Under the pieces are notes generated by a model, which made no database searches, was not told the origin of the DNA, and saw only the letters and a program-made list of their open reading frames with translations. A stretch of DNA of 64,000 nt from Winogradskyella forsetii (GTDB lineage Bacteria; Bacteroidota; Bacteroidia; Flavobacteriales; Flavobacteriaceae). The position numbers were made by a program, and so were the translations under genes. The stretch covers positions 806,001 to 870,000 of the forward strand of contig NZ_CP053348.1 in assembly GCF_013394595.1 (NCBI RefSeq), read 5' to 3'. Shown piece by piece: positions 38,587-47,979 of this stretch (within the stretch, counting starts at the first letter, position 1; every line of letters starts with the position of its first letter).

Positions 38587-40530
38587 TTACTCTTCCTCTT
38601 CTTTAAGAACTACTGGCTGTTCAAAAGCACGTTTTCCAAAGATTTTTTCGAGATTATCTTTAAAAATAACTTCTTTATCCAATAGTACTTCAGCCAATTC
38701 GGTAAGTTTGTCTTTATTGTTTTTTAATAATTCGATGGCCCGTTGATATTGCTCTTCAATAATATTGGAAATCTCCTTATCTATTAGTTCTGCAGTCTTT
38801 TCGCTATACGGCTTTGTGAAACCATATTCAGATTGTCCTGAAGAATCGTAATAGGTTAAGTTGCCCACTTTGTCACTCAAACCATAAACGGTTACCATGG
38901 CTCTCGCTTGTTTGGTCACTTTTTCCAAGTCGCTTAAAGCCCCTGTCGAAATCTTATCGAAAATTACTTTTTCAGCAGCTCTACCACCTAATGCAGCGCA
39001 CATTTCGTCAAGCATTTGCTCAGGATGAACAATTAAGCGTTCTTCTGGTAAATACCATGCAGCACCTAAAGAACGGCCTCTTGGGACAATAGTAACTTTT
39101 ACCAAAGGAGCAGCATGTTCTAACATCCAACTCACTGTGGCATGACCAGCTTCATGGAACGCAACGGCTCGTTTTTCAGCAGGTGTTATAATTTTATTCT
39201 TCTTTTCTAAACCACCAATAATTCTATCAACAGCATCCAAGAAATCTTGTTTGTTTACGGCTTGTTTGCCTTTTCTTGCGGCAATTAAAGCAGCTTCGTT
39301 ACAAACATTGGCAATATCAGCACCAGAGAAGCCTGGCGTTTGTTTAGCTAAGAAATCGATATCTAAGGTTTCTTCTTTTTTAAGTGGACGCAAATGCACT
39401 TCAAAAATTTCTTTACGTTCCCTAACATCCGGAAGGTCCACATAAATCTGACGATCAAAACGACCAGCTCTCATTAAAGCGCTATCTAAAACGTCCGCTC
39501 TGTTGGTTGCAGCAATGACAATGACGTTTGTGTTAGTACCAAAACCGTCCATTTCGGTTAAGAGTTGATTCAGAGTGTTTTCACGTTCGTCGTTAGAACC
39601 AGACATATTATTTTTTCCTCTTGCTCGACCAATAGCGTCAATCTCATCAATAAAAATAATTGAAGGTGATTTTTCTTTAGCTTGCTTAAATAAGTCTCTT
39701 ACACGAGATGCACCAACACCGACAAACATCTCCACGAAATCTGAACCAGATAAAGAGAAAAATGGCACTTTTGCTTCGCCTGCGACAGCTTTGGCTAATA
39801 AGGTTTTTCCTGTTCCAGGAGGTCCTACCAATAAGGCACCTTTTGGAATCTTACCGCCTAATGCCGTATATTTTTCAGGAAATTTTAAGAAGTCTACAAT
39901 CTCTTGGACTTCTTCTTTAGCACCTTCTAAACCTGCAACATCTTTGAAAGATGTTTTCATATCTGTTTTCTCGTCGAAGAGTTTGGCCTTGGATTTTCCA
40001 ATATTGAAAATCTGTCCACCAGCGCCTCCGCCACCACCACCAGACATACGACGCATTATGAATATCCAAACACCAATGATGAGCACAAATGGTAACAAGG
40101 TTAATAGGAAATCTCCCCACACATTTTGTTCGGTTTCATAAACAAGTACGGTATCTAGGTTATTGGCTTTAATGACCTCATTCACTTCCTTTTCAAAATT
40201 CTGAAGATCACCAAATTCAAATTTGTAATTCGGTGTAGGCGTTACAGAAGGAATTATGGAATTAGGTTTGGTTTTTTTATGAGGCGCTTGCTCTTTTGCC
40301 TCTTTAGTTAAGAAAACTCTAGCTTCTCTCTTATTTACAATCTCAATTTTGGCAACATCACCTTGATTTAAATATTCTAAAAATTGCGCAGGCGTGGTTT
40401 GCGTGCCTGTTGAACCTCCAAATCCGCCAGAAAAAATCTGAATAGATAGAAATACAGCAATGATAATTCCGTAAATCCAATACGGACTTAGTTTCGGTTT
40501 TTTGTTTAAATTTTTATTGTCTTTAGCCAT
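38587..40530 (-). CDS. ftsH: ATP-dependent zinc metalloprotease FtsH
   Basis: 647 residues. Two membrane segments ([16 protein letters not shown] near 18-35 and [20 protein letters not shown] near 145) enclose a periplasmic domain. AAA+ motifs: [34 protein letters not shown], and the second region of homology [20 protein letters not shown]. The zinc site is [11 protein letters not shown]. Degrades membrane and soluble proteins, including in other bacteria LpxC. 29 bases after rsfS in one operon. Confidence 0.98.
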   Translation of the reverse strand: MAKDNKNLNKKPKLSPYWIYGIIIAVFLSIQIFSGGFGGSTGTQTTPAQFLEYLNQGDVAKIEIVNKREARVFLTKEAKEQAPHKKTKPNSIIPSVTPTPNYKFEFGDLQNFEKEVNEVIKANNLDTVLVYETEQNVWGDFLLTLLPFVLIIGVWIFIMRRMSGGGGGGAGGQIFNIGKSKAKLFDEKTDMKTSFKDVAGLEGAKEEVQEIVDFLKFPEKYTALGGKIPKGALLVGPPGTGKTLLAKAVAGEAKVPFFSLSGSDFVEMFVGVGASRVRDLFKQAKEKSPSIIFIDEIDAIGRARGKNNMSGSNDERENTLNQLLTEMDGFGTNTNVIVIAATNRADVLDSALMRAGRFDRQIYVDLPDVRERKEIFEVHLRPLKKEETLDIDFLAKQTPGFSGADIANVCNEAALIAARKGKQAVNKQDFLDAVDRIIGGLEKKNKIITPAEKRAVAFHEAGHATVSWMLEHAAPLVKVTIVPRGRSLGAAWYLPEERLIVHPEQMLDEMCAALGGRAAEKVIFDKISTGALSDLEKVTKQARAMVTVYGLSDKVGNLTYYDSSGQSEYGFTKPYSEKTAELIDKEISNIIEEQYQRAIELLKNNKDKLTELAEVLLDKEVIFKDNLEKIFGKRAFEQPVVLKEEEE

Positions 40531-40559
40531 CTTGTTGCCGCATACGCGGTAATCTTTAT

Positions 40560-40931
40560 TTAGTAACTTGTTTCTATTTGTGTTGTCTTAGCATCTCCCC
40601 AAAGACTCTCAATGTCGTAATACTCTCGTATATGTTTTTGAAACACATGTACTACCACATTAACATAATCCATTAAAACCCATTCGGCATTTTCAGTACC
40701 TTCAACATGCCAAGGTTTATCTTTAAGTGTTTTGCTAACTTGTTTTTGTATGGAACCGACGATTGCGTTGACTTGCGTATTTGAAGAACCTTCGCAAACA
40801 ATAAAATAATCACAAACAGTATTCTCTATTTCTCTTAAATCTAAAATTGTAATCTCTTTTCCTTTAACTTCTTCTATGCCACCAATAATGGTTGTGATAA
40901 GTTGGTCAGCATTAGTATTTTCTTTCGTCAT
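40560..40931 (-). CDS. rsfS: Ribosomal silencing factor RsfS
   Basis: 123 residues with EVKGKEITILDLREIE, VCDYFIVCEGSSNTQVNAI and YVNVVVHVFQKHIREYYDIE, all conserved in RsfS/Iojap. It binds uL14 and blocks subunit joining under nutrient limitation. On the minus strand a TAACTTTG (-7 type) lies at 40952-40959, about 20 bases before the start. Confidence 0.96.
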   Translation of the reverse strand: MTKENTNADQLITTIIGGIEEVKGKEITILDLREIENTVCDYFIVCEGSSNTQVNAIVGSIQKQVSKTLKDKPWHVEGTENAEWVLMDYVNVVVHVFQKHIREYYDIESLWGDAKTTQIETSY

Positions 40932-40951
40932 TAAATTGAATTAATTTTGTG

Positions 40952-40959
40952 CAAAGTTA
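40952..40959 (-). promoter_or_regulatory. Candidate -7 element of rsfS-ftsH
   Basis: Minus strand TAACTTTG, an exact TAnnTTTG match 21 bases upstream of the rsfS start. No convincing TTG is seen upstream. Confidence 0.45.
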
Positions 40960-40987
40960 TTATTTTTTTAGTTCTTGTAAGTCCTAA

Positions 40988-41017
40988 TTGTCATAAGAAA
41001 ACTATAAAATAAAATTG
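40988..41017 (+). promoter_or_regulatory. Candidate birA promoter
   Basis: TTG at 40988-40990, 19 bases, TAAAATTG at 41010-41017 (one mismatch to TAnnTTTG), nine bases before the birA start. Confidence 0.4.
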
Positions 41018-41025
41018 CCTGTTAA

Positions 41026-41757
41026 ATGTATATAATCAAACTTAATGCCATTGACTCTACCAACACCTATTTAAAGGATATGGTATCTGTTGCATTACCT
41101 AGTGATTATACGGTTGTTGTGGCGGAAACGCAAATAAAAGGACGAGGGCAAATGGGTGCAAAATGGCAAGCAGAAAAGGGTAAAAACCTTACTGTAAGTG
41201 TGTTTAAGCGATTAAGTTTTCTAAATCTAAATGAGCAATTCTATATTAGTATGGCGGTTTCGTTGGCAATTTATAAGGCATTAAGTGCCTTCAAAATACC
41301 TCAATTACGTATTAAATGGCCTAACGACATTTTGTCAGCAGAGTATAAATTATGCGGCATATTAATTGAAAATGTCATTAAGAACAATATTTTACAAGGT
41401 TCAATTATTGGGTTTGGACTAAATGTGAATCAGAAATTCTTTAACAATTTACCCCAAGCATCCTCTATGAGTTTGATAACAGGAGTTATTTATAATAAAG
41501 ATGAAGTGCTTTCAGAAGTCTTGAATCAGCTAAAGTCCTATTTTGAAATTCTAGAAGCTAAGAATCATACTGATATTAAATCAGAATATGAAAAACTCTT
41601 GTTTAGAAAAGATAAACCATCAACATTCAGTGATTTTAACAATCAAAGCTTTCCTGGCATTATAAAAGGAATTACAGATAGCGGACAATTGCAAGTCTGG
41701 ACGGAAGATGAGATTATTAAAACTTTTGACCTTAAGGAAATTAAGTTGTTGTACTAA
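41026..41757 (+). CDS. birA: Biotin-[acetyl-CoA-carboxylase] ligase
   Basis: 243 residues. DSTNTYLKDM and the biotinoyl-AMP loop variant KGRGQMGAKWQAEKGKNLT identify biotin protein ligase; RIKWPNDILSAEYKLCGILI and IGFGLNVNQ are also conserved. No N-terminal helix-turn-helix, so a ligase without the repressor function of E. coli BirA. Convergent and overlapping the SRPBCC gene by four bases. Confidence 0.96.
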   Translation: MYIIKLNAIDSTNTYLKDMVSVALPSDYTVVVAETQIKGRGQMGAKWQAEKGKNLTVSVFKRLSFLNLNEQFYISMAVSLAIYKALSAFKIPQLRIKWPNDILSAEYKLCGILIENVIKNNILQGSIIGFGLNVNQKFFNNLPQASSMSLITGVIYNKDEVLSEVLNQLKSYFEILEAKNHTDIKSEYEKLLFRKDKPSTFSDFNNQSFPGIIKGITDSGQLQVWTEDEIIKTFDLKEIKLLY

Positions 41758-42149
41758 ACCTCAGTTTTCATATTGGTAACCAAGGTTTCAATGAATTTAC
41801 TGATTGGACCTTTAATCATCATTGCCATCATAGCATTGAATTCGCCTTCAAAATTTAATTTAACATCACTTTTATTGTTTTCGACGTCCGTTATAGTAGC
41901 AATTAGGGCAAAGTCCAATTTTCCACCAGCGGCACCTAAGACAATTTTATTAAATGGGATCGCCTCTTTTTTCTTTAAGATAATTTCAGGCATACCTTTT
42001 AATGCGAAAAGAAACTTGTCGTTTTCTAAAACTTCAAATTTACTTATGTTTTCTGGCATCAATTTTTCGAAATTTTTAACATCGGAAAGAAAGTTGAAGG
42101 TTTCTTCTGGCGATTTATCTAAAGTTACTTTGGGCGATTCTAATTTCAT
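41754..42149 (-). CDS. SRPBCC-family protein
   Basis: 131 residues. SPEETFNFLSDVKNFEKLMPE and the C-terminal helix MMAMMIKGPISKFIETLVTN match the START/SRPBCC (CoxG/polyketide-cyclase-like) ligand-binding fold, a one-domain cytoplasmic protein. Ligand unknown. Its start is 71 bases from the pyrE stop, so probably an operon with pyrE. Confidence 0.75.
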   Translation of the reverse strand: MKLESPKVTLDKSPEETFNFLSDVKNFEKLMPENISKFEVLENDKFLFALKGMPEIILKKKEAIPFNKIVLGAAGGKLDFALIATITDVENNKSDVKLNFEGEFNAMMAMMIKGPISKFIETLVTNMKTEV

Positions 42150-42220
42150 TATTATATGATTAAGTTATTTGTTGTTGGGTTTACAATTTACAGCTAAACA
42201 ACACAACAACTTTGTTATTA

Positions 42221-42865
42221 TCAATTAGCGTTCCATTGACTAGGATTAGCATTCCATTGTGCTAAAATGTCTTGTTGATCTTTAGTGATATAAAAGGTTT
42301 CTACCGCTTGTTCCAGTAAGTTTTCATAATTGCCAAGGGTGTGCAGTTCCACATTGGCGTTTTCAAAATTCTTTTTAGCCACTTCAAAGCCATAAGAGAA
42401 AATGGCAACCATTCCTTTAACATGGACATCGGCTTCGTTTAGGGCTTTTACGGCGTTGAGACTGCTCATTCCTGTGCTTATCAAATCTTCGACGACAACA
42501 ACGGTTTGTCCTTTTTCAAGATAACCTTCTACTTGGTTTTGGCGACCATGCTTTTTTGCTTCTGGTCTTACGTAAACAAAAGGAAGATTCAAATAATCGG
42601 CCACTAAAGCACCAATACCGATAGCGCCTGTTGCTACACCTGCAATAACGTCTGGTTTTCCGTAGAGTTCTTCGATTTCTCTAGCTAATGTTTCTCTAAT
42701 ATAATTTCTAATACGAGGAAACGAGAGTACAATTCTATTGTCGCAATATATTGGCGATTTCCAGCCAGAAGCCCATGTGAACGGATCGTTGGGCTGTAAT
42801 TTTATAGCATTTATCTGCAATAAAACTTCTGCGGTTTGCTTAGCGGTATCTTTGTTAAAAATCAT
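42221..42865 (-). CDS. pyrE: Orotate phosphoribosyltransferase
   Basis: 214 residues. Converts orotate and PRPP to OMP in pyrimidine synthesis. PRPP-binding motif TVVVVEDLISTGMSSLNAV near residue 120; also VIAGVATGAIGIGALVADYL and VYVRPEAKKHGRQNQVEG. The C-terminus ends with a repeated QWNAN (QWNANPSQWNAN), from a 15-base direct repeat with one mismatch (42224-42238 and 42245-42259). The rest is of normal length. Confidence 0.97.
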   Translation of the reverse strand: MIFNKDTAKQTAEVLLQINAIKLQPNDPFTWASGWKSPIYCDNRIVLSFPRIRNYIRETLAREIEELYGKPDVIAGVATGAIGIGALVADYLNLPFVYVRPEAKKHGRQNQVEGYLEKGQTVVVVEDLISTGMSSLNAVKALNEADVHVKGMVAIFSYGFEVAKKNFENANVELHTLGNYENLLEQAVETFYITKDQQDILAQWNANPSQWNAN

Positions 42866-42985
42866 GATGTAAAAATAAGGATTTTTAAAGGTTGGGAAAT
42901 TTTAATCGAAAATAAATTTCATTTCATACACTTTCCAGTAAAAAATAATAAATTTACAAAAGGAAAGTTGAAACAAACCCAAACG

Positions 42986-43567
42986 ATGTACACTATTTAT
43001 GTAGGTGATAAACCTATAATTTTAACTACAGAACTAAGTAAAGAAACCGATTTTAAATCTTTTCTATTAAAATTCGTGAATATTGGTAAGGTGATAAAAA
43101 CCTTGAATAATACGGATTTAAACGAGGTACATTTAATTCATAAAAATCCGGACAAACTTCTAAAAAAGTTCTTGAAGTTGTTGCCAAATGTAGTTGCAGG
43201 TGGTGGAAAAGTCTATAATTCCAAAAACGAAATACTCTTTATTTACCGAAATGACAAGTGGGATTTGCCAAAAGGAAAAGCAGAACGTAAAGAATCAATT
43301 GAGGAAACAGCGATAAGAGAAGTGGAAGAAGAGACAGGTGTAAAAGGCCTTAAAATTGTTAAACCATTACCAACTACGTACCATATTTTTAAACGTAACG
43401 GCAAACATAAAATTAAAGTGACTTATTGGTTTGAAATGAAAACCAACTTTGAAGGCCAACTTTCTCCTGAAGAAAATGAGGGGATTACTAAAGTGGAATG
43501 GCTAGATGAAAAAGGTTCTCAGGAAGCTATGGAAAATAGTTATGCTAATATTCGGGTTTTGGTGTAA
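42986..43567 (+). CDS. Nudix hydrolase
   Basis: 193 residues from ATG 42986 (MYTIYVGDKPIIL); a longer in-frame reading overlaps pyrE and is unlikely. The Nudix box is GKAERKESIEETAIREVEEE followed by TGV, matching Gx5Ex7REUxEExGU, near residue 93. WDLPKGK precedes it. Hydrolyses a nucleoside-diphosphate-linked substrate that cannot be named from sequence. The N-terminal 75 residues are a family-specific extension. Divergent from pyrE. Confidence 0.9.
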   Translation: MYTIYVGDKPIILTTELSKETDFKSFLLKFVNIGKVIKTLNNTDLNEVHLIHKNPDKLLKKFLKLLPNVVAGGGKVYNSKNEILFIYRNDKWDLPKGKAERKESIEETAIREVEEETGVKGLKIVKPLPTTYHIFKRNGKHKIKVTYWFEMKTNFEGQLSPEENEGITKVEWLDEKGSQEAMENSYANIRVLV

Positions 43568-43676
43568 ATTAAATTTGGAGATAAGGGTTTGTCGGAATGA
43601 CTTGCGTAAGGCCATACCGAATCTAGTTTAGCTGAAAAAAAAGAAGGTAACATCAAATGATTACAAAATCAAGATT

Positions 43677-44372
43677 CTAAAAGGGATTAGCTTTTAACTT
43701 CAAACCATCAATTGTTTTATACATAGTTTCTTTTAATTGTAATTCCATACTATTCTTATCCGTAAATTTCTGATTAACCTCAATCTCAATACCCAAATAA
43801 TCGGTTGGAAACTGTTTTCTCAAAAATGTGGTAAACCCATCTGCTTTTCCTAAATATGGATAATTGAAACGGATACTCAAATTTGGCTTCTGTTGAAGTA
43901 ATGTGTCTTTCATTTTTTTGCAAAATTCTTGTTCCTTTTTATTACGGGAATCAAAGAGTAACCCAATGTCGGCATGGCGTAAATCTCCATTCAGTTCTGG
44001 TGTGAAACTATGGAGGGAAAGATGAATCACTTGTTGTTTTGCTTTAATGTATTCTGCAATTTTGTGTTCGACTTCAGTTCTATAGGGCACATAATACTTT
44101 GCTAGAATTTCTCTTTTAATCGTTTGAGGGAAATTCTTGCTAAATTCTGAAAATAGCTGTCTACTGAATAAAGAACGATTCAATTCAACCAATAAGCGAC
44201 TTGTTGTTCTGTAGAAAGAAGCATCAGCTAAAGGTTTTAAATGCTCAAACAAATCCAACGCGCCTAAATCTAAACCACGATGGGTTTTTAAAACCGTTGA
44301 ATCCATAAACTGATTTTTATAGGCATTTGGAATATCATTTCCACCATGCTCACAGGTTAAAACCAGTTTCAT
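43677..44372 (-). CDS. N-formylglutamate amidohydrolase-like enzyme
   Basis: 231 residues from ATG 44370-44372 (MKLVLTCEHGGNDIPN), whose ATGA overlaps the stop of the upstream ligase; an upstream Met ten codons earlier is less likely. Family marks are CEHGGNDIP, SRLLVELNRSLFS, VIHLSLHSFTPELNG and YLGIEIEVNQ, with His, Glu and Arg/Asn residues of the metal-dependent fold. The known family reaction removes formate from N-formylglutamate, but no histidine-degradation genes are nearby; here it more likely cleaves an amide of a glutamyl product made by the two ligases. Confidence 0.88.
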   Translation of the reverse strand: MKLVLTCEHGGNDIPNAYKNQFMDSTVLKTHRGLDLGALDLFEHLKPLADASFYRTTSRLLVELNRSLFSRQLFSEFSKNFPQTIKREILAKYYVPYRTEVEHKIAEYIKAKQQVIHLSLHSFTPELNGDLRHADIGLLFDSRNKKEQEFCKKMKDTLLQQKPNLSIRFNYPYLGKADGFTTFLRKQFPTDYLGIEIEVNQKFTDKNSMELQLKETMYKTIDGLKLKANPF

Positions 44373-45595
44373 GGGTGAAACAATTGGTTGGTTATTAAAC
44401 AATTTTGCAACTGTTGATATACTGAAATGATATGTTTTTCAGACGTATCGTTGCCAACAGCTTTAAGTAAACGAGTTGACAACGTGCCTTCTTTTAAAAT
44501 GATTTCAATAGCCTTATGATGGGATTGATGCAACTTCGGCTTTACGGTTTGATACAAATGTCTCCAAACTTGGTTTACAGTTTCAGTATCATTTAACCCA
44601 AATAATTTTAAATAAAGTTTGTTTTCAATTTTAGATCCTTCGCCATGTTTTATGGCATCATTTAAAATAACGGACAAATCTTGTTTTGTCCATACTTTTT
44701 GAGCTTGGAGCGTACAGAATTCCTTATTTACTAAAGCTTTTAAAACCTCAATCACCAAAGCACAAATGGCAATATCTGCTTTAGGACATTCTTGAATATC
44801 CATTAAACGAATTTCAATAGCATTGCGATCAAAACGAGCAATGGCTCCTCTAGAATTTAGAAAGTGTTGGTCTAAAATTTTATTGGTGTCGTAAGGTCTA
44901 ATCGCGCGTTTTATAGGTTCAAAAATCGTGGTGTAATAATCTAATTTTGAAAATACACGTTCAGGAATTACCAATCCTGTTAGTTCAGGAATTTCCTTTT
45001 GGTTGGTTTTGTAAAATTCCAATCGCGTATCCTTGAACCCAGTAATTTGACCTTCCAAAATAGGCGAACTTGCGCACAATCCAGGGAGCAAAGGTAGAAT
45101 AACACGAATGGCAGCGTGTAGTTTTTCAAATTCCTTATCGTCATAAAACGGTAAGTTAATATGTGTGCTTTGCACGTTGCTCCAACCATGGCCTTTACAA
45201 TTAAAAATGGTATTGTAAAGTGCATAGACTTCGCTATAACTGTGTTTCCAAAGTTGGGTGTCTGTGTTTGGATTCATCAATGGATGCGCAGCAGAACCTA
45301 ATAGTTGCAGGTTTAAGGGTTTTAGAAGTGCATCGATTTCCAGAATATTGTCATGAAATTTGGCGGCTAAATTATCGGTACTTTTTGTTGGCCCATTGGT
45401 TTTTAGTTCAATGACATGAGCAACCAATTCGTTACTCCAGGCGATATCGCCATTTTCAATATCTGCTTTTAATTCGCCTGCTTTTAGTGTTAAAAGTTCA
45501 TCTACTTTCGGGGCCACTTTAAACGTGTCATTTTTAACGAGCATGTACTCGAGCTCAACACCGTAAACCTCAAAAAGGTGATATTTCTTCTTCAT
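44369..45595 (-). CDS. GCS2-family carboxylate-amine ligase
   Basis: 408 residues of the glutamate-cysteine ligase type 2 family (glutamine-synthetase-like fold). GVELEYMLVKND near residue 12 carries the metal-binding Glu pattern (ELE); NVQSTHINLPF, ALLPGLCASSPILEGQ-type and GAIARFDRNAIEIRLMDIQE follow. These enzymes join glutamate or another carboxylate to an amine with ATP. No gshB is next to it, so glutathione synthesis is not implied. Two bases after the ATP-grasp gene, four overlapping with the amidohydrolase gene: one operon. Confidence 0.9.
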   Translation of the reverse strand: MKKKYHLFEVYGVELEYMLVKNDTFKVAPKVDELLTLKAGELKADIENGDIAWSNELVAHVIELKTNGPTKSTDNLAAKFHDNILEIDALLKPLNLQLLGSAAHPLMNPNTDTQLWKHSYSEVYALYNTIFNCKGHGWSNVQSTHINLPFYDDKEFEKLHAAIRVILPLLPGLCASSPILEGQITGFKDTRLEFYKTNQKEIPELTGLVIPERVFSKLDYYTTIFEPIKRAIRPYDTNKILDQHFLNSRGAIARFDRNAIEIRLMDIQECPKADIAICALVIEVLKALVNKEFCTLQAQKVWTKQDLSVILNDAIKHGEGSKIENKLYLKLFGLNDTETVNQVWRHLYQTVKPKLHQSHHKAIEIILKEGTLSTRLLKAVGNDTSEKHIISVYQQLQNCLITNQLFHP

Positions 45596-45597
45596 GA

Positions 45598-47043
45598 TTA
45601 GTCGAGTCGTTTTTTTAATGCTGAAAGAATTTCGGTGTAAATCAAATCACCATAATAGTCATCTTCTACACCAAAATCGATGTTTGGGTTATCGTTGATT
45701 TCAATAACCATTAATTTGCCATCTACCACTTTAATGTCAATGCCATACAGTCCTAAACCCATCAATTTTGCCGATTTTAAAGCGATGTCGATTACGTTTT
45801 TTGGAACGTCTTCAATAGGTAAACAATCTGCATTGCCATCTTGTTCATTTTTGTCTTCGGCTTTCCAGTTGTAAATCTGCCAATGGCCTTTTGCCATATA
45901 ATAGCGACAAGCGTAAAATGGCTTATTATCAATAATGCCAATGCGCCAATCGTAGTCTGAAGGGCAAAATTCTTGTGCGATTATTAAGTCAGATTCTTTA
46001 AGCATTTCAGTAACCAAGACATCAAATTCTGCTTTAGTTTTTGCTTTTTTCACTCCAAATGAAAATGTAGAATCTGGTGCTTTTAATACACAAGGCAATC
46101 CTGTTTGTTCCAATACAGCCTTGCGGTTATTACTATGTACAATTACTGTTTTTGGCGTTGAAATATTGGCGTTGTTCATGGCCTCTGCCATATAAACTTT
46201 ATTGCAGCATTTTAGAATCGCATCAGGGTAATCGATTATGGCAATACCTTCTTGCTGTGCTTTTCTGGCAAAGGTATAAGCTTCGTTGTTTACTTCGGTG
46301 CTTTGTCTTAAAAACAAAGCATCGAAAGAGGATAGGCGCGATAAATCCTTGGGTTCAATGATCTCAGCATAGATGTTCATTTTTTCAGCAACTTCAATAA
46401 ACTTTTTTAAAGCTTTAGCGTTGCTTGGAGGCGCAGGATCGTTTGGGTTGACCAAAATCGCCAAATCAAAATCGTAATTGGCCACTTTAGCCGTATCGTA
46501 ACGTTTTTTAGCAAAATATTGATTGGCAAATTCGTGGACACTGGACATATGTTCTTCCGGAATTTCCGATTCTGAAATGGCCTTAATGCTCTGTATGTTC
46601 CATTTTGTGGTATGGTTAAAATTTACCCGTAAAAATGGAACTTGAAAATGCTTGTAAAAAAGTGCACTTAGGTTTTTGTATTTTTGGGCTACATTTTGCC
46701 CAAAATAGATACTCAAAGTAAAGTCTTGCGATTTTATATTTTTAAGGCTTTGCTGAATAACATCGTCAAACTCATCGGACACAATTCTAACAAGTTTTAA
46801 GGCCTTTAAATCTACAATGTTTTTTGTAGTCGGAATTGGTAAATGTCCTCTGGCTTCTGCCAAGAGCGAAACGTAATAGCCTTTGGATTGGTACGAGTAG
46901 TCCTTGCACAGATTAAATATTCGTGCGGTTTTTAATTGGGCATACTTCGGGTTTGTAAGATAATCTTGAGAGGAAATTACGGTGATGTTATCAATTGTAA
47001 AGTTCCATTTTTCAGGTTGATTTACAACAATGTATTTTTTCAT
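45598..47043 (-). CDS. RimK-type ATP-grasp ligase with N-terminal RimK-like (RLAN) domain
   Basis: 481 residues, much longer than RimK (about 300). Residues 1-200 form an N-terminal domain resembling RLAN, with ARIFNLCKDYSYQSKGYYVS and ARGHLPIPT. Residues 205-480 are ATP-grasp: DALFLRQSTEVNNEAYTFAR, PCVLKAPDSTFSFGVKKAK, AQEFCPSDYDWRIGII and the metal site LMVIEINDNPNIDFGVED (Glu and Asn). RimK enzymes add glutamate to a protein or small-molecule carboxylate by an acyl-phosphate intermediate. First gene of a tight three-gene operon; substrate unknown. Confidence 0.9.
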   Translation of the reverse strand: MKKYIVVNQPEKWNFTIDNITVISSQDYLTNPKYAQLKTARIFNLCKDYSYQSKGYYVSLLAEARGHLPIPTTKNIVDLKALKLVRIVSDEFDDVIQQSLKNIKSQDFTLSIYFGQNVAQKYKNLSALFYKHFQVPFLRVNFNHTTKWNIQSIKAISESEIPEEHMSSVHEFANQYFAKKRYDTAKVANYDFDLAILVNPNDPAPPSNAKALKKFIEVAEKMNIYAEIIEPKDLSRLSSFDALFLRQSTEVNNEAYTFARKAQQEGIAIIDYPDAILKCCNKVYMAEAMNNANISTPKTVIVHSNNRKAVLEQTGLPCVLKAPDSTFSFGVKKAKTKAEFDVLVTEMLKESDLIIAQEFCPSDYDWRIGIIDNKPFYACRYYMAKGHWQIYNWKAEDKNEQDGNADCLPIEDVPKNVIDIALKSAKLMGLGLYGIDIKVVDGKLMVIEINDNPNIDFGVEDDYYGDLIYTEILSALKKRLD

Positions 47044-47074
47044 TTAGAGCGCTTAACGCTATTAAAATTTTAAG

Positions 47075-47107
47075 CAAAATTATATTATTTTTTGATTGGT
47101 TTTACAA
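47075..47107 (-). promoter_or_regulatory. Candidate promoter of the ATP-grasp/GCS2/amidohydrolase operon
   Basis: On the minus strand, TTG at 47107-47105, 22 bases, then TAATTTTG at 47082-47075, an exact -7 match, 31 bases before the start codon. The spacing is a little long. Confidence 0.4.
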
Positions 47108-47205
47108 AGTTTTTTAAATAATTATATGATATTTTTTTAGGTGTTTTAAGATATGTGCTTGTTGTAAACGAGCGATAAGGAGTGACTGCTATATTAACAA
47201 TGATT

Positions 47206-47628
47206 TTAATCTATCCAACCTTTTTTAATGCTATACTTACTGTAGAAATACAAAAACGTTGCAATGGCAATTACGATAATTGGGATAACTATGGAGAACA
47301 GAATTGAAACGTTTTTGATGTCGAAAAAAATTAACCAGTAAAATTCTATAAAAACCAAAACTATTAGTGCTATGGCAAAAAACAGTTTTGCAATCTTTTT
47401 TCTCATAAAAAGCATAAAACTTCCTAGCATTTCAGAAAATAATGCAATAAGAAAGGCAATGATGTACCAAACAGGAAGTGATTGGAATCTATTAAATTCT
47501 TCGGGCGATATATTGCTTTCTAAATAGTTTATTTCAAACGAACTGAAGTAAATTTCCATGATGTTCCAAAAAATAGCAAATGTTGCTATAATCCAAAAGG
47601 ATGTTGGCGGTTTGTTGTTTAATGCCAT
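47206..47628 (-). CDS. Small four-helix membrane protein, unknown function
   Basis: 140 residues with four hydrophobic segments (FWIIATFAIFWNIMEIYF, WYIIAFLIALFSEMLGSFML, LFFAIALIVLVFIEFYWLIF, and ILFSIVIPIIVIAIATFLYF), separated by short charged loops. It resembles small flavobacterial integral membrane proteins of unknown function. The gene lies 162 bases before the ATP-grasp operon on the same strand, but the operon has its own promoter-like site. Confidence 0.65.
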   Translation of the reverse strand: MALNNKPPTSFWIIATFAIFWNIMEIYFSSFEINYLESNISPEEFNRFQSLPVWYIIAFLIALFSEMLGSFMLFMRKKIAKLFFAIALIVLVFIEFYWLIFFDIKNVSILFSIVIPIIVIAIATFLYFYSKYSIKKGWID

Positions 47629-47979
47629 GATTTAAAATGATAAAACAATTATCTTTTAAAGATAAGGAATTAACCGCGTATTCTATTGTAGTTTATTTTA
47701 ATTTAAGACATTTTACCATCTGCGTAGGGACTACTATACTATTAGAAATTCAATAATATAACAAAATAGTTAAAACCAATTAGAGGTTCATATCGGGTTG
47801 AAAAATAATTATTAGATTCTTTTTTTAAAACTTTATGTATATGAAGTTGCTGACTTTTTGGATAGGTGTGGCTTACTTAATGTATAATCTGTTGAAAAGT
47901 TTCATATTTTAAAAGACCATTAATATAGGTGTTAGTTAACTGATTATAATCAAGAGAAATTGAATTTTAAAACATGTTT
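47629..47979. other. 351-base gap without recognised gene
   Basis: AT-rich. Apart from a 25-codon hydrophobic reading frame at 47835-47912 (plus strand), which lacks support, I see no RNA gene, strong hairpin or repeat. Confidence 0.5.

Noticed and set aside
43677..44372. Histidine-degradation role for the N-formylglutamate amidohydrolase-like gene
   Set aside because: No hutH, hutU or hutI nearby, and the gene is tightly linked to two ligases instead.
47835..47912. 25-codon plus-strand frame encoding a hydrophobic peptide (MYMKLLTFWIGVAYLMYNLL...)
   Set aside because: Too short, no known match, no promoter-like element close upstream and no evidence of coding bias; could be a chance frame in AT-rich DNA.
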